Below, piece after piece: positions 10,833 through 21,090 of a stretch of 64,000 nucleotides of DNA (the stretch's first letter is position 1; each line of letters begins with the position of its first letter). Under the pieces are notes generated by a model. The model saw nothing but the letters and a program-made list of their open reading frames with translations. It was not told the origin of the DNA and did no database searches. The translations under genes were made by a program, and so were the position numbers. Origin of the DNA: Pseudoalteromonas aurantia 208 (GTDB lineage Bacteria > Pseudomonadota > Gammaproteobacteria > Enterobacterales > Alteromonadaceae); assembly GCF_014858725.1 (NCBI RefSeq), contig NZ_AQGV01000012.1, forward strand, positions 2,480,001 through 2,544,000, given 5' to 3'.

Positions 10833-12002
10833 TCAATCACTACCAAATATATCCCGAGTATATACTTTTTCTTGCACATCAATAAGCTCATCAACCATCC
10901 TATTTGACACTATAATATCGCAGCGTGCCTTAAGCTCATTTAAAGAGACCACAACTTCTGAATTAAAAAAATGTGTTTCATTGTAGGTTGGCTCATAAAC
11001 GATGACTGTAATCCCCTTCATTTTCAAACGCTTCATAATTCCTTGGATAGCTGATGCACGAAAGTTGTCAGATCCAGATTTCATAACTAGTCGGTAAATA
11101 CCAACGATATTTGGCGCTTTAGACAAAATAGAATTTGCGATGAAGTCTTTTCTTGTAGTATTTGCTTCAACGATTGCACCTATCATATTATTCGGTACAT
11201 TTTCATAATTAGCGAGAAGTTGCTTAGTATCTTTAGGAAGGCAATATCCACCATATCCAAAAGAGGGATTATTGTAATGACTACCGATCCGAGAATCTAA
11301 GCCGACACCTTCAATTATTTGCCTACTATCTAAGTTATGGGCTTCCGCATAGCTATCTAACTCATTAAAGTAAGCCACCCTCATAGCTAAGTACGTGTTT
11401 GAAAAAAGCTTTATTGCTTCAGCTTCGGTAGACTCTGTGAGTAGTATAGGAGTATCTTGTTTTTTTGCGCCTTGAAGTAAAAGTTGTGCAAACTTTTCAG
11501 CATGTTTTGTTTTACCGCCAACGATGATGCGTGAAGGGTACAAATTATCATGCAATGCACTTCCTTCTCTTAAAAATTCTGGCGAAAAGTAAATTTTTAA
11601 GTCAGGAAAACGTTGTTGTAAACTTGCCGTATAGCCTACCGGTACTGTTGATTTAATGATAACTACGCTATTTGGCGATACTTTCTTTATATCAATGAGT
11701 ACCGATTCTACTGATGACGTATCAAAATAATTTGTATCAGGGTCGTAATCAGTTGGTGTAGAGATAATAACAAAATCACTGTTTTGATACGCAGCAGCCT
11801 TATTGGTCGTGGCCTCAAAACTTATATCATCTCTGGCTAAAAACGCACTGATCTCATTATCTATTATCGGAGACTGTTTATCGTTTAATAGTTGTATCTT
11901 TCTATCATCAATGTCACAAGCTACAACCCTATTATGCTGTGCGAGCAAAAGTGCATTTGAGAGCCCTACATATCCCGTTCCTGCAACCGAAATTTTAATC
12001 AC
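10833..12002 (-). CDS. ugd: UDP-glucose 6-dehydrogenase
   Basis: The 389-residue enzyme matches the short Ugd class (E. coli Ugd is 388 residues). The NAD motif GTGYVG is at residues 8-13, STVPVGYT at 118-125, and the catalytic cysteine is C254 in [11 protein letters not shown]. It oxidises UDP-glucose to UDP-glucuronate, supplying GlcA for surface glycans. The start codon is GTG at 12002, with an AAGGA ribosome-binding site about ten bases upstream. It is 24 bp after the Wzy-like gene and 42 bp ahead of manC, inside the long sugar operon. Confidence 0.93.
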   Translation of the reverse strand: MIKISVAGTGYVGLSNALLLAQHNRVVACDIDDRKIQLLNDKQSPIIDNEISAFLARDDISFEATTNKAAAYQNSDFVIISTPTDYDPDTNYFDTSSVESVLIDIKKVSPNSVVIIKSTVPVGYTASLQQRFPDLKIYFSPEFLREGSALHDNLYPSRIIVGGKTKHAEKFAQLLLQGAKKQDTPILLTESTEAEAIKLFSNTYLAMRVAYFNELDSYAEAHNLDSRQIIEGVGLDSRIGSHYNNPSFGYGGYCLPKDTKQLLANYENVPNNMIGAIVEANTTRKDFIANSILSKAPNIVGIYRLVMKSGSDNFRASAIQGIMKRLKMKGITVIVYEPTYNETHFFNSEVVVSLNELKARCDIIVSNRMVDELIDVQEKVYTRDIFGSD

Positions 12003-12026
12003 TTCCTGCCATCCTTTCCATGAATA

Positions 12027-13178
12027 TTATTGGCTATCTAATACGGCTTTACGCTGTAAAGTCAAACGTGTTTTTTCAAAGGCATACCTATGGGGGTAAA
12101 AGGTCGTTAAAATCACGACCAAACCAACTACTGCATAAACACTATTAATAGAGCTTACCGACATACCATTTAGAAATAAGATAGCTAACACGCACTTTCT
12201 TGCTCTTGAAGGCACTAAACTAATTTTCATTAAATGGTTAATGATAAAAAAAACAATAAAAAGACCGAAAACCCCGTGATCAAACACTTGCCTCATTATA
12301 TACGAATGTAAAATTACTGAATAACATACACTTGGGTCTTTTGCACTAAAGAGCGACTCATAAAAAACGAGTCTGTCACATACTGATTCTGGTAACGCAG
12401 TAAGTGGGGTAGAGCCAAACAAGAAATTTAACCAACCCCAATCTTCTATAGCAAATAGAAAGCCTTGAGCAAAAACAACACGATCTATTGCGCTCACATC
12501 TCCCCCTGATAAGCGACTTACAAGTACAGCGATAACACCAATACCAACCATGCCAATAGGAAACAACTTCAGAAATGTTTTAAAGTTAAATGAATGAATT
12601 GACAATAAAGCAATCATTGCAAAATACGAAACAACACCAGAGCGGGAGCCTGACATAAAAATAATGAGTGTTAATAAAACCCATTGAACAGTAGTAAGCT
12701 TTTTCTCAAGTGACCAAACTGCCAAAGAAATAAATAACATAGTCATTATTTCAAAATTATTTTCAACAAAAACGCCAGGTCTCTTTATTTCAGAAAAAAC
12801 CAACCAAATTATATATTTACATAAAAAAATCCACAGTAAAGCATTAAAAAGCGTCAAAACCTGCTTTTTTGTAAATAAACACTTCCCTGAAAAAAACGCT
12901 AATATCATCATGTATATAAATGATTTATATGCAAGTAAATAATCTTGTAAATGCACGAGGTGAAAATATGCTATCGCGAATGTGTATGTAATATACAGAA
13001 AGCAACCAGCAACAACTAGCCAAGCACTCGCGTGCATTTTTTTCGCAAGCAGTAATAAACTCACTAAGAGCATAAGCTCAAACAACATATTTGTTGGTAA
13101 CGGGTTATAGTACGTATAAGAAATAAAACTCGCTACAGACATTATGATAATAAACAATAAATAGTTATTTCTTATCAT
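12027..13178 (-). CDS. wzy: Probable Wzy O-antigen/polysaccharide polymerase
   Basis: The 383-residue protein is predicted to be polytopic: roughly ten hydrophobic segments are spread over the whole length, with a larger loop around residues 230-275 (GSTPLTALPESVCDRLVFYE). Wzy polymerases have little sequence identity and are recognised by this topology, length and place in a locus beside wzx and glycosyltransferases, all of which hold here. It overlaps the preceding glycosyltransferase gene by 14 bp and is 24 bp before ugd. No enzyme motif is visible that points elsewhere. A WaaL-type ligase is the main alternative. Symbol given by context. Confidence 0.7.
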   Translation of the reverse strand: MIRNNYLLFIIIMSVASFISYTYYNPLPTNMLFELMLLVSLLLLAKKMHASAWLVVAGCFLYITYTFAIAYFHLVHLQDYLLAYKSFIYMMILAFFSGKCLFTKKQVLTLFNALLWIFLCKYIIWLVFSEIKRPGVFVENNFEIMTMLFISLAVWSLEKKLTTVQWVLLTLIIFMSGSRSGVVSYFAMIALLSIHSFNFKTFLKLFPIGMVGIGVIAVLVSRLSGGDVSAIDRVVFAQGFLFAIEDWGWLNFLFGSTPLTALPESVCDRLVFYESLFSAKDPSVCYSVILHSYIMRQVFDHGVFGLFIVFFIINHLMKISLVPSRARKCVLAILFLNGMSVSSINSVYAVVGLVVILTTFYPHRYAFEKTRLTLQRKAVLDSQ

Positions 13179-14094
13179 CTTTAAATGCTTCTAATTTCTT
13201 AATTGCTGACACTCCATCTAAACCATGCTCTAAAGCTAGCTCTCTCGTTCTAGATGGTCGGGTTATAAGCAACTCATAATGCTTAAGGGCTAATTTAGCT
13301 ACATCCTCAGGTTTATCTACAATATAGATACCGTAACTTTCTAGCTCACCCCCTCCAATTCTCTCTTCTAAATCATATGCTAAGCCAACATCCTTAGTAA
13401 CAATTACAATACAATTGGCTAACATTGCTTCGGCCATACAATAAGAGTATGTTTCTATCATAGAAGGGATCAATACGACCTTCGCTTGTGTGTAAAATTC
13501 AACCATCTTATCATAACTTAACTCCCCTTCATCATGGTTTATCATTAAGTGATGACACGACTTGATTAAACCATAGCCTTTAATTTCTTCATGCTTCCTG
13601 TTAGGAAAGAAAAATAAGTTAGAATCTTCATTAGAAGAAATTAAAGGAAAGCGAGTACCAAAATGAATTATATCCTTATCGCAGGTCCCCAAGGCTTTTG
13701 CTTGCAATTTTGATAAACAAAGTGTTTTATTTGCTAAATGTACACACACCGAGGTTAAACGTTTAGACGCGATAATACGCCGAATAATGTGAATCTCACT
13801 CTTTAGTCTGTTTGGAAATAACGGTTCCCCTTCGTGGGGTACAAATACTACATTTTTACCCAGCAATCGAAATATGGGTGCAAATAATAAACATAAAAAC
13901 ACGTAGTTTATTACTATTGTGTCGCATCTTGCTCCCTTTCGAATTATTCGAAAAAAATCTCCAACAATACTTTTGAGTGATTTAGAGAAAAATTCAAAGT
14001 GAACATCTTCATCTTCTCTCATTTGCTCCGCCAATAGCCCTACACCATTTTGAACACTTGATATAAATGAGACAACCAACACACTTTTTCCCAT
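13165..14094 (-). CDS. Glycosyltransferase family 4-like protein
   Basis: The 309-residue cytoplasmic protein has GT-B character. It starts with a beta strand (SVLVVSFISSVQNGVG), and the C-terminal half carries the donor-site pattern VVLIPSMIETYSYCMAEAMLANCIVIVTKDVG. This corresponds to the EX7E region of GT4 enzymes (E..S..AEAM...CIVI). It is shorter than the usual 350-400 residues, mainly in the N-terminal acceptor domain. It overlaps the GT2 gene upstream by one base and the Wzy gene downstream by 14 bp, so translation is coupled. Sugar donor and acceptor cannot be told from sequence. Confidence 0.78.
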   Translation of the reverse strand: MGKSVLVVSFISSVQNGVGLLAEQMREDEDVHFEFFSKSLKSIVGDFFRIIRKGARCDTIVINYVFLCLLFAPIFRLLGKNVVFVPHEGEPLFPNRLKSEIHIIRRIIASKRLTSVCVHLANKTLCLSKLQAKALGTCDKDIIHFGTRFPLISSNEDSNLFFFPNRKHEEIKGYGLIKSCHHLMINHDEGELSYDKMVEFYTQAKVVLIPSMIETYSYCMAEAMLANCIVIVTKDVGLAYDLEERIGGGELESYGIYIVDKPEDVAKLALKHYELLITRPSRTRELALEHGLDGVSAIKKLEAFKDDKK

Positions 14095-14885
14095 TATACA
14101 CCTCTTTTTCCACGCAATTGGCGCTTAATGAACACAGCTAGGAATATCAATAACCTTTTACTCATTGCTAAATATTTAGTCGCACCATGAGCATGCATTT
14201 TAATTACCCTGTAATCTTCCTTTATCATACGCCGCATATTACTTGATATACTCCCCGGTACTTGTCGGTAAAACGCATACCTTCCGCCGATTAAACGCAG
14301 CAATTTTTTGTGTTTAGTTGCTTTTAAAAAGAAATCATGGTCTTCAATTACAACATTTTCTGAAAAGCCACCTAACTCCAAAAAAGTTGATTTTCTAATA
14401 GCACAACCAATAATGCTATACTTTTCCCCAGCTTTACTTCCCCAACCAAATAAAGCATCATAAAAACTCAAAGTATCGTTGCTCCGACTGCAACTCGCTG
14501 AATAATTAATCTCACTGATATCATGGAAAAAACAAACGGGTGAAAAAGCTACGTCAATCCCTTCATCAAAATGGGGGATTAACTGCTCAACAAACCCATG
14601 ACCGAGTAAATCATCACCTCCTAAAACAACCAATATGTTTCCCGATGCCATTGAGGCCGCTCGATTCAGTGTTTTAACTTGACGTAAATTAACATCATTT
14701 TTATACACTGCTAGCCTTGGTTCATTTTTGGCGCACTCTTGTAAGATACTAAACGTAGCATCCGCTGAACAATCATCAATTGCAATAATCTCGTCTTCAT
14801 CACGAATAGCAGCTAATACACTAGAAATTGTCTCGCTCACAAACCGTTGTTGATTGTAAAAAGGAATAATAACCGTAAATTTCAA
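14094..14885 (-). CDS. Glycosyltransferase family 2
   Basis: The frame codes about 263 residues of a GT-A fold transferase. It shows FTVIIPFYNQQRFVSETISSV at the N-terminus, IIAIDDCSADAT as the nucleotide-binding acidic motif, and VLGGDDLL in place of the usual DxD metal site. No ATG is available. I chose TTG 14885 because GGAAG lies five bases upstream; the in-frame TTG at 14897 is the alternative. The C-terminal region is basic and helical. It follows another GT2 gene almost without gap and overlaps the GT4 gene by one base. It is one of three consecutive transferases that probably build the repeat unit exported by the Wzx at 15899-17146. Confidence 0.8.
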   Translation of the reverse strand: MKFTVIIPFYNQQRFVSETISSVLAAIRDEDEIIAIDDCSADATFSILQECAKNEPRLAVYKNDVNLRQVKTLNRAASMASGNILVVLGGDDLLGHGFVEQLIPHFDEGIDVAFSPVCFFHDISEINYSASCSRSNDTLSFYDALFGWGSKAGEKYSIIGCAIRKSTFLELGGFSENVVIEDHDFFLKATKHKKLLRLIGGRYAFYRQVPGSISSNMRRMIKEDYRVIKMHAHGATKYLAMSKRLLIFLAVFIKRQLRGKRGV

Positions 14886-14897
14886 AATAGCTTCCAA

Positions 14898-15899
14898 TTA
14901 ACGCTTCATAATACGTTTGGTTAAAATAAAAAGAGTAGCCGCAGCCCTTAACAGCCCTTTATAGAAAATTGTTGAAGTCAACAAACGTAAATATATCGGG
15001 CGGAGAAATAATACTTTGCTAGAAAAAATTTGTTTTATAATGCTTAGGCAGTCATGTATTAAGCATTCAACCTGTTGAATTTGCTCTGGCTGCATTCGAG
15101 ATTTATGTTCATACATAAGAATATAGGCAGACCAAACACAAAGCATAAACTGAGCACAAAAACGCGGTTTCATTCGCTCATATACGCCCTGCTTACTAAG
15201 CAATTCCTTCAGCTTTAGTTGGTTTTCTAATAATCCAAACCTAGCCATAGAAAAAGATTTTGTTGATGAGTCATCATGTTGGCGGTATAAGTACCTCGCT
15301 GAACTAAAGGCGATTTTTTTACATAGTAAAAACAACTCTCTGGTTGTCAGCTCGTCACCATGCAAATTAGATTCATCGTATCGAATATCTGAGAATAAGC
15401 CTGCTCGATACATAGCGACGCCATGAATACTCCAATCTAAAGACAATTCAGTTGCATCAACTCCAGTTACAGAGCCCTTTATTGGGACCTGTTTGAATTT
15501 ATTCTCATTCAAATCACCATCCCAATAATATAAATCAAATAACCCAGCGTCAGCGTCTGCCTGAATAATAGCCTTCAATAATAACTCAATTGCATCATTT
15601 ACTAGTGCATCATCAGCATCTACCATGCAAATATAATCTCCATTTGCATGTTTAAGCGCCAAATTACGGGCACTCGACGCACCACCATTCTCTTTAGTAA
15701 AAACTTTTATTTGTTCATGTTTAGAAGAGAGTGAATTCAATATATCTAGAGTGTTATCAGTAGAGCCATCATCTACACAAAGTAACTCAATATTTCCATA
15801 ACTTTGAGATATAACAGATTTAATACTCTTCTCTAAAAAACCACTTGCGTTATAGCAAGGCATAAGTACAGAAACAACAGCGTTTTTTGTGCCTCGCAT
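14898..15899 (-). CDS. Glycosyltransferase family 2
   Basis: The 333-residue protein has a classical GT2 N-terminal domain: VSVLMPCYNASGFLEKSIKSV, then IELLCVDDGSTDNT, then GGASSARNLALKHANGDYICMVDADD with the DxD motif at about residues 93-95. The C-terminal 100 residues are helical with a short hydrophobic stretch, a common membrane-association region. The start ATG overlaps the wzx stop by one base. It probably adds one sugar of the repeat unit; donor unknown. Confidence 0.85.
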   Translation of the reverse strand: MRGTKNAVVSVLMPCYNASGFLEKSIKSVISQSYGNIELLCVDDGSTDNTLDILNSLSSKHEQIKVFTKENGGASSARNLALKHANGDYICMVDADDALVNDAIELLLKAIIQADADAGLFDLYYWDGDLNENKFKQVPIKGSVTGVDATELSLDWSIHGVAMYRAGLFSDIRYDESNLHGDELTTRELFLLCKKIAFSSARYLYRQHDDSSTKSFSMARFGLLENQLKLKELLSKQGVYERMKPRFCAQFMLCVWSAYILMYEHKSRMQPEQIQQVECLIHDCLSIIKQIFSSKVLFLRPIYLRLLTSTIFYKGLLRAAATLFILTKRIMKR

Positions 15900-17146
15900 T
15901 ACGGCTCCATTTTTTTGAAATGCTTAAAGAAAACGACCCATACAATTACTGCATAGATAAAATAAGTCACAGCATACGCTTCTGAGACACCAACAAAGCC
16001 TCGTAACTCTACAAAGTACATAGTTAGAAATGCAAAGCCAAAGCTCGCAAATACTTCACAAAATGCATTCATTTTAAAGTAGCCTTTCGCAAGCATTAAT
16101 AAAGCACCCACATGGCTTATAATACGAATAATATCGCCGATTATCTGAGCTTTAAATAACACTTTAGCGGCTAAAAACTCACCTGTAGCTAGTAATAAAA
16201 TAAAAAACTCTCTTAATATATAGATAACACTACCACCCATTAATGCTAACGAGACAACAAGTGCCAACACATGTACCGTTGCCTTTTTAAGCACTTTTTT
16301 ACTCGTAGCCTTTGATAGTTTAGGGTAGTAATAAACTCCTATTGCAGTTATTAAAATAGATAAATATGCTGTTGATATATTCCATACTAATTGCCATTGC
16401 CCTACAGCATTAATAGAAGTATTTGAGGCTAGAGTATCCCTCACTAAAATAAGAGAAATAGGGCCTGTTAGCGCTCCAACCAGACCTAAACCTAGGTACT
16501 TCGACATAACTTTCACATCATCGCTACTGCTCGACCCGACCCAGTTTTTTAGTCTAAACCATGGCGCTTTGAAAACCCTAAATATGACGACTACTCCTGC
16601 GATAGCGTTATTAAACGCAACAGCAACTAACCCTCCATATAGACCATATAGATAAACTAACAATACGGCGATTAGGCATGAAATCACGGTAGAGATCATC
16701 AATGTGGTAATATATTTTGCGTGCTCTTCCCTGCCGTTAAGCACCGCAAGTAATAATGAATTGGCTACATTTAACGGTAGCATAAAAAGAACCGCCAAAA
16801 TCACCCAATAAAGAGCTGTATTTTCAAATAATAACTCAGCAATATATTTTGAATTTAATGCAATAAGTGGAGCAATTATTATAAAAGTAAAAAAAATCAG
16901 TGTGATTGTAGCGCGCCAATATTGAACCGGGTTCTCTTTATATTCCGCTGTGTAGCGAGATACACCTTGAGATAATTGATTACTCATCACCCCATTTAGG
17001 CCATTTACAAAACTTTGTAGCTGGCCAACTAACGCCATCCCCTCAGGCCCTGCATATAAAGCAACAAATTTAGAAACTACAAACCCTTTCAACATATTAA
17101 GTAGAGTTAACACCCCACTTAATATGGTAACGCTGAACAGCTTCAT
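15899..17146 (-). CDS. wzx: Wzx flippase (WzxE-like)
   Basis: The 415-residue integral membrane protein has about twelve hydrophobic segments. The N-terminus ([33 protein letters not shown]) closely follows the WzxE/lipid III flippase pattern. Such proteins carry undecaprenyl-diphosphate-linked oligosaccharides to the periplasmic face. It overlaps the aminotransferase gene by 4 bp and the GT2 gene downstream by one base. The arrangement rmlB-rmlA-(isomerase)-(acetyltransferase)-(aminotransferase)-wzx resembles the enterobacterial common antigen cluster, where the equivalent enzymes make dTDP-Fuc4NAc. Here the isomerase points to a 3-amino sugar instead. Confidence 0.9.
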   Translation of the reverse strand: MKLFSVTILSGVLTLLNMLKGFVVSKFVALYAGPEGMALVGQLQSFVNGLNGVMSNQLSQGVSRYTAEYKENPVQYWRATITLIFFTFIIIAPLIALNSKYIAELLFENTALYWVILAVLFMLPLNVANSLLLAVLNGREEHAKYITTLMISTVISCLIAVLLVYLYGLYGGLVAVAFNNAIAGVVVIFRVFKAPWFRLKNWVGSSSSDDVKVMSKYLGLGLVGALTGPISLILVRDTLASNTSINAVGQWQLVWNISTAYLSILITAIGVYYYPKLSKATSKKVLKKATVHVLALVVSLALMGGSVIYILREFFILLLATGEFLAAKVLFKAQIIGDIIRIISHVGALLMLAKGYFKMNAFCEVFASFGFAFLTMYFVELRGFVGVSEAYAVTYFIYAVIVWVVFFKHFKKMEP

Positions 17147-18255
17147 AAAGTGAAACTATTTACTGCTTTTACAACAAGTTCGACCTGTGAATCTGACATC
17201 GTCGGGTCAATTGGCAAAGATAAAACTGTATTATGTAACGCCTCCGAAACGGGCAATTTCAATCCTTTCAATTCGGAATACGCTTCTTGATGATGTGGGG
17301 CTATTGGGTAATGGATCAAGCATTGTACGCCATGTTCCTGTAAATGTCTTTGCAGCGCATTTCTGTGTTCCAATTGAACTACAAACAAGTGCCATACATG
17401 AGACTCTTCATTTTCAACCTTAGGTAAAACTACCAAAGGATTATTAATTTTCGTTGAATAACGCTGGGCAATTGACCTACGGCTTGCTATTTCATCATCG
17501 AGATAAGTAAGCTTTACTTTTAAGAATGCAGCCTGAATTTCATCAAGCCGTGAGTTCGATCCAAGATAAAGGTTTTTATAGCGTTCATGTGATCCATAAT
17601 TCCGTAACGCTCTTAATACTTCAGCCAACTCAGCATCATCCGTGGTTATTGCGCCAGCATCGCCTAGCGCACCTAAATTTTTACCTGGATAAAAACTAAA
17701 GCCCGCGGCTTCTCCAAAACTACCAGCCTTCTTACCATTTATTGTTGCCCCGTGAGATTGTGCAGCATCCTCGATAACTAGTAGTTGGTTTTCCTTCGAA
17801 AATGCGCAAATAGCTTCCATATCACTCATCTGACCATACAAGTGCACAACCATTACCGCTTTCACCCGTTTAGTAAGATGAGCAGCCATCATATTGACAT
17901 CGATATTAAACGTTTCAGGGTTTGGTTCTACCAAAATAGGAATCAAGCCATTTTTAGATATTGCCATAATAGAAGCAATGTAGGTATTTGCTGGTACTAA
18001 AACCTCATCCCCTTTACTTAACTTCCCCATTTCAAGCCAAGCTTGCAAAGTTAATGTTAATGCATCTAAACCGTTTGCGACTCCGACGCAATATTGCGTT
18101 TGACAATACGCTGCAAATTCTGCTTCAAAGGACTCAAGCTCAGCGCCACATAAATACCACCCAGATTGAATAACACGTTGTGCAGCTTTCTCTAGCTCTT
18201 TTTGATATTGAGCATTAATAGCTCGTAAATTTAAAAATGGAACTTGAATTGACAT
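17143..18255 (-). CDS. dTDP-3-oxo-6-deoxyhexose aminotransferase (FdtB/QdtB-like)
   Basis: The 370-residue PLP enzyme belongs to the DegT/DnrJ/EryC1/StrS family. The PLP-binding stretch is [11 protein letters not shown] (160-170), and the Schiff-base lysine is K192 in [22 protein letters not shown] and [11 protein letters not shown] follow. With the QdtA/FdtA-type isomerase and a hexapeptide acetyltransferase next door, it most likely aminates the 3-keto intermediate to dTDP-3-amino-3,6-dideoxyhexose (Fuc3N or Qui3N). A WecE-type 4-aminotransferase is the alternative but would not need the isomerase. It lies 29 bp after the acetyltransferase gene and overlaps wzx by 4 bp. Confidence 0.85.
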   Translation of the reverse strand: MSIQVPFLNLRAINAQYQKELEKAAQRVIQSGWYLCGAELESFEAEFAAYCQTQYCVGVANGLDALTLTLQAWLEMGKLSKGDEVLVPANTYIASIMAISKNGLIPILVEPNPETFNIDVNMMAAHLTKRVKAVMVVHLYGQMSDMEAICAFSKENQLLVIEDAAQSHGATINGKKAGSFGEAAGFSFYPGKNLGALGDAGAITTDDAELAEVLRALRNYGSHERYKNLYLGSNSRLDEIQAAFLKVKLTYLDDEIASRRSIAQRYSTKINNPLVVLPKVENEESHVWHLFVVQLEHRNALQRHLQEHGVQCLIHYPIAPHHQEAYSELKGLKLPVSEALHNTVLSLPIDPTMSDSQVELVVKAVNSFTL

Positions 18256-18284
18256 GGGGTACTCACTATTGAAGAAAAGTTGAC

Positions 18285-18746
18285 TTATTTATTATTTAAA
18301 TAACGTGTAACTCGCGCAGGGTTACCTATAACGACAGCATTATCAGGAACTGACTTAGTAACAACTGAACCAGCCCCAACCATAGCATTAACGCCAATGG
18401 TAACTCCTGGTAAAATGGTTGCGTTGGCACCTATTGAGGCACCTTTTTTAAGGGTTGTATTCATGAATTTTTCTGGATACTCTTTTGAACGAGGCATCAT
18501 ATCATTGGTAAATGTAGCATTTGGGCCAATAAATACACCATCTTCAATTCGTATCCCATTCCATAAATACACGCCAGATTTTATAGTTACGTTATCGCCT
18601 ATAACCACATCATTTTCCACCAAGGTATGCGCACAAATATTGACATTCCTACCAATTTGAGCACCATCGAACACAACAGCAAACTGCCAAATTGTAGTAC
18701 CGGCTCCAATATGCTCTGTTTTTACATCCGAAAGGGGGTGAATCAT
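18285..18746 (-). CDS. Hexapeptide-repeat sugar N-acetyltransferase (FdtC/QdtC-like)
   Basis: The 153-residue protein consists almost entirely of left-handed beta-helix hexapeptide repeats: [52 protein letters not shown] and others. It ends with [12 protein letters not shown], a common terminus of this acyltransferase family. It sits between the isomerase gene (1 bp gap) and the aminotransferase gene (29 bp). This is the expected place for the enzyme that acetylates the 3-amino group of dTDP-Fuc3N or dTDP-Qui3N with acetyl-CoA. Trimeric cytoplasmic enzyme by family. Confidence 0.87.
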   Translation of the reverse strand: MIHPLSDVKTEHIGAGTTIWQFAVVFDGAQIGRNVNICAHTLVENDVVIGDNVTIKSGVYLWNGIRIEDGVFIGPNATFTNDMMPRSKEYPEKFMNTTLKKGASIGANATILPGVTIGVNAMVGAGSVVTKSVPDNAVVIGNPARVTRYLNNK

Positions 18747-18747
18747 A

Positions 18748-19140
18748 TTAATTTATCCAGCGCAAAAATTCATCGTAATCTCGAAGGTAATCGGATTCAT
18801 CGTACTCTTCACTTGCCAAGACCATTAATACACAATCGCTTGTGAAATTATGCATCTCCCTCCATACAACACCATCAACTAACACACCTTTTTCCGGAGA
18901 ATCTAGTTTTATAGTTTGCCGAACAGAGCCATTATCTAAGACTAAGTCACACGCACCAGACACAGTAAAAATGACCTGCTTAAGCGCTTTGTGCGCATGA
19001 AAGCCCCTTGACTCTCCAGCTTTTGTCGCATATATATAGTAGATACGCTTGATATCAAATGGTATTTCCTTACCAACCTCAAGTGAAATCAAAGAGCCTC
19101 GACTATCACCTTTTGGGTCAAAGTTAAACAACTCGAACAT
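18748..19140 (-). CDS. dTDP-4-oxo-6-deoxyglucose 3,4-ketoisomerase (FdtA/QdtA family, WxcM-like cupin)
   Basis: The 130-residue single-domain cupin has the signature [13 protein letters not shown]48 and H50 sit where the FdtA catalytic histidines lie. It moves the keto group of dTDP-4-oxo-6-deoxyglucose from C4 to C3. FdtA gives the galacto product (Fuc3N route) and QdtA the gluco product (Qui3N route); I cannot tell which from sequence alone. It is 2 bp downstream of rmlA and 1 bp ahead of the acetyltransferase gene, so translation of these genes is tightly coupled. Confidence 0.88.
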   Translation of the reverse strand: MFELFNFDPKGDSRGSLISLEVGKEIPFDIKRIYYIYATKAGESRGFHAHKALKQVIFTVSGACDLVLDNGSVRQTIKLDSPEKGVLVDGVVWREMHNFTSDCVLMVLASEEYDESDYLRDYDEFLRWIN

Positions 19141-19142
19141 AA

Positions 19143-20012
19143 TCAGCCCACTTCCAATAAAGTTTTAAGATATTTACCATAACTATTTTTTTTCATTAGC
19201 TCAGCTCTTTGTCGTAGCTTATCTTCACTTAACCATCCCTGCTTCCAAGCTATTTCTTCAAGACAAGCAACTTTTAGCCCTTGCCGGTGCTCAAGTGTTT
19301 GCACAAAATGACTTGCCTCTAACAGGCTGTCATGCGTACCTGTATCAAGCCATGCAAAACCTCGTCCTAATAACTCTACACTGAGTAGATCACGCTTCAA
19401 ATACTCGTTATTAATGCACGTAATTTCTAATTCGCCACGGTTAGAAGGCTTAATATTCTTGGCTATATCAATCACTGAATTATCATAAAAATAGAGCCCT
19501 GTAACTGCATAATTAGATTTTGGGTGTTGTGGCTTTTCTTCAATTGAAAGCGCTTTAAAACTTTCATCAAACTCAACGACACCAAAGCGTTCAGGGTCAC
19601 CAACTTGATAACCAAATACTGTTGCCCCTTTACTCTGACTTGCGGCCTTCAAAAGCTTCGGAGTAAACCCTTGTCCATAAAATATGTTGTCACCCAAAAC
19701 CAAGCATACAGAGTCATCACCAATGAACTCCTCACCTATAATGAAAGCTTGCGCAAGACCATCAGGTGTTGGTTGTTGAGCATACGTAAGGTTTATACCA
19801 AATTGGCTGCCATCTGATAGAATTCGCTCAAAACCCGCTGCGTCATCTGGGGTAGTGATTACCAATATATCTTTAATTCCCGCGAGCATCAAAACTGACA
19901 ACGGATAAAATATCATTGGTTTATCATAAATTGGAAGTAATTGCTTAGAAACCCCCTGAGTTATAGGGTATAGCCTTGTTCCTGAACCACCTGCTAAAAT
20001 TATACCTTTCAT
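19143..20012 (-). CDS. rmlA: Glucose-1-phosphate thymidylyltransferase
   Basis: The 289-residue nucleotidyltransferase begins [18 protein letters not shown], the standard RmlA/RffH start, with [18 protein letters not shown] and [20 protein letters not shown] further in. It makes dTDP-glucose from dTTP and glucose-1-P. The frame is open further upstream, but ATG 20012 is the right start because it overlaps the rmlB stop as ATGA and gives the family length. Together with rmlB it feeds the FdtA/QdtA branch. No rmlC or rmlD is present, so dTDP-rhamnose is not the product here. Confidence 0.94.
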   Translation of the reverse strand: MKGIILAGGSGTRLYPITQGVSKQLLPIYDKPMIFYPLSVLMLAGIKDILVITTPDDAAGFERILSDGSQFGINLTYAQQPTPDGLAQAFIIGEEFIGDDSVCLVLGDNIFYGQGFTPKLLKAASQSKGATVFGYQVGDPERFGVVEFDESFKALSIEEKPQHPKSNYAVTGLYFYDNSVIDIAKNIKPSNRGELEITCINNEYLKRDLLSVELLGRGFAWLDTGTHDSLLEASHFVQTLEHRQGLKVACLEEIAWKQGWLSEDKLRQRAELMKKNSYGKYLKTLLEVG

Positions 20013-21076
20013 TTTGTACTTTGCCCTAACCTTTCTAATTGATAAGAACCATCCAAAACTCGAGACCACCACTCCTTGTTTTCAAGGAACCATATCACGG
20101 TTTTCTTTAACCCAGATTCAAATGTTTCGGTAGGCTCCCAACCCAATTCTCTTTCCAATTTTGATGCATCAATTGCATAGCGTAAATCATGCCCAGGCCG
20201 GTCTTCAACAAAAGTTATGAGCTCTTTATAATGTGAAATACCACTTGGTAAACTAGGTTCTAGTTCCTGCAACAATTCACAAATATGTGTCACAACTTCC
20301 AAGTTCGTTTTTTCGTTCAGCCCACCAATATTATAAGTTTCGCCGATTTTTCCTTGTGTCGCGACTTGTAATAAAGCCGACGCATGGTCCTCAACATAGA
20401 GCCAATCCCTAATTTGCTGACCATCGCCGTATACAGGTAGCTGCTTACCTTCAAGCGCATTTAATATCATTAATGGGATAAGTTTTTCAGGGAAGTGAAA
20501 AGGCCCATAATTATTTGAGCAATTAGTAACTACAACTGGAAGCCCGTAAGTTCTATGCCATGCACGGACTAAATGGTCACTCGATGCTTTAGATGCTGAG
20601 TATGGAGAGCTTGGGTCATATGCCGTTTCCTCTGTAAATAGAGCCCTAGTATCATCCAAATCTCCATACACTTCATCAGTTGAAATATGATGAAATTTAA
20701 AATTGCGCTGTTTTTCTTCACCTAATTGGCTGTAGTAAAAACGAGCAGCTTCTAGCAATGTATAAGTACCAATAATATTAGTTTGGATAAAATCCATTGG
20801 GCCATCGATAGAGCGATCAACATGGCTTTCAGCCGCTAAATGCATGATTACATCAGGCTGATGCTCCGCAAAAACTCTATTCATTACTTCCAAAGAACAT
20901 ATATCAGCTTGCTCAAATATATAACGAGGATCATCAGCAATTAACTGTATTGAATCTAAATTCCCAGCATAGGTAAGTTTATCTACATTAACTACTTCAT
21001 AGTCTGAGTGTTCAATAATTCTTCTCACTACTGCCGAGCCAATAAAACCAGCACCGCCTGTTACTAGAATTTTCAT
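20009..21076 (-). CDS. rmlB: dTDP-glucose 4,6-dehydratase
   Basis: The 355-residue extended SDR enzyme has [14 protein letters not shown] at residues 7-20, [15 protein letters not shown] around 81-95 and the DEVYGDL catalytic region. [11 protein letters not shown] segment contains the YxxxK pair, and [15 protein letters not shown] follows. It converts dTDP-glucose to dTDP-4-oxo-6-deoxyglucose. It overlaps rmlA by four bases (ATGA), so the two are translationally coupled. Enterobacterial RffG has the same sequence features. Confidence 0.95.
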   Translation of the reverse strand: MKILVTGGAGFIGSAVVRRIIEHSDYEVVNVDKLTYAGNLDSIQLIADDPRYIFEQADICSLEVMNRVFAEHQPDVIMHLAAESHVDRSIDGPMDFIQTNIIGTYTLLEAARFYYSQLGEEKQRNFKFHHISTDEVYGDLDDTRALFTEETAYDPSSPYSASKASSDHLVRAWHRTYGLPVVVTNCSNNYGPFHFPEKLIPLMILNALEGKQLPVYGDGQQIRDWLYVEDHASALLQVATQGKIGETYNIGGLNEKTNLEVVTHICELLQELEPSLPSGISHYKELITFVEDRPGHDLRYAIDASKLERELGWEPTETFESGLKKTVIWFLENKEWWSRVLDGSYQLERLGQSTK

Positions 21077-21090
21077 ATAAAACCTTCCTC

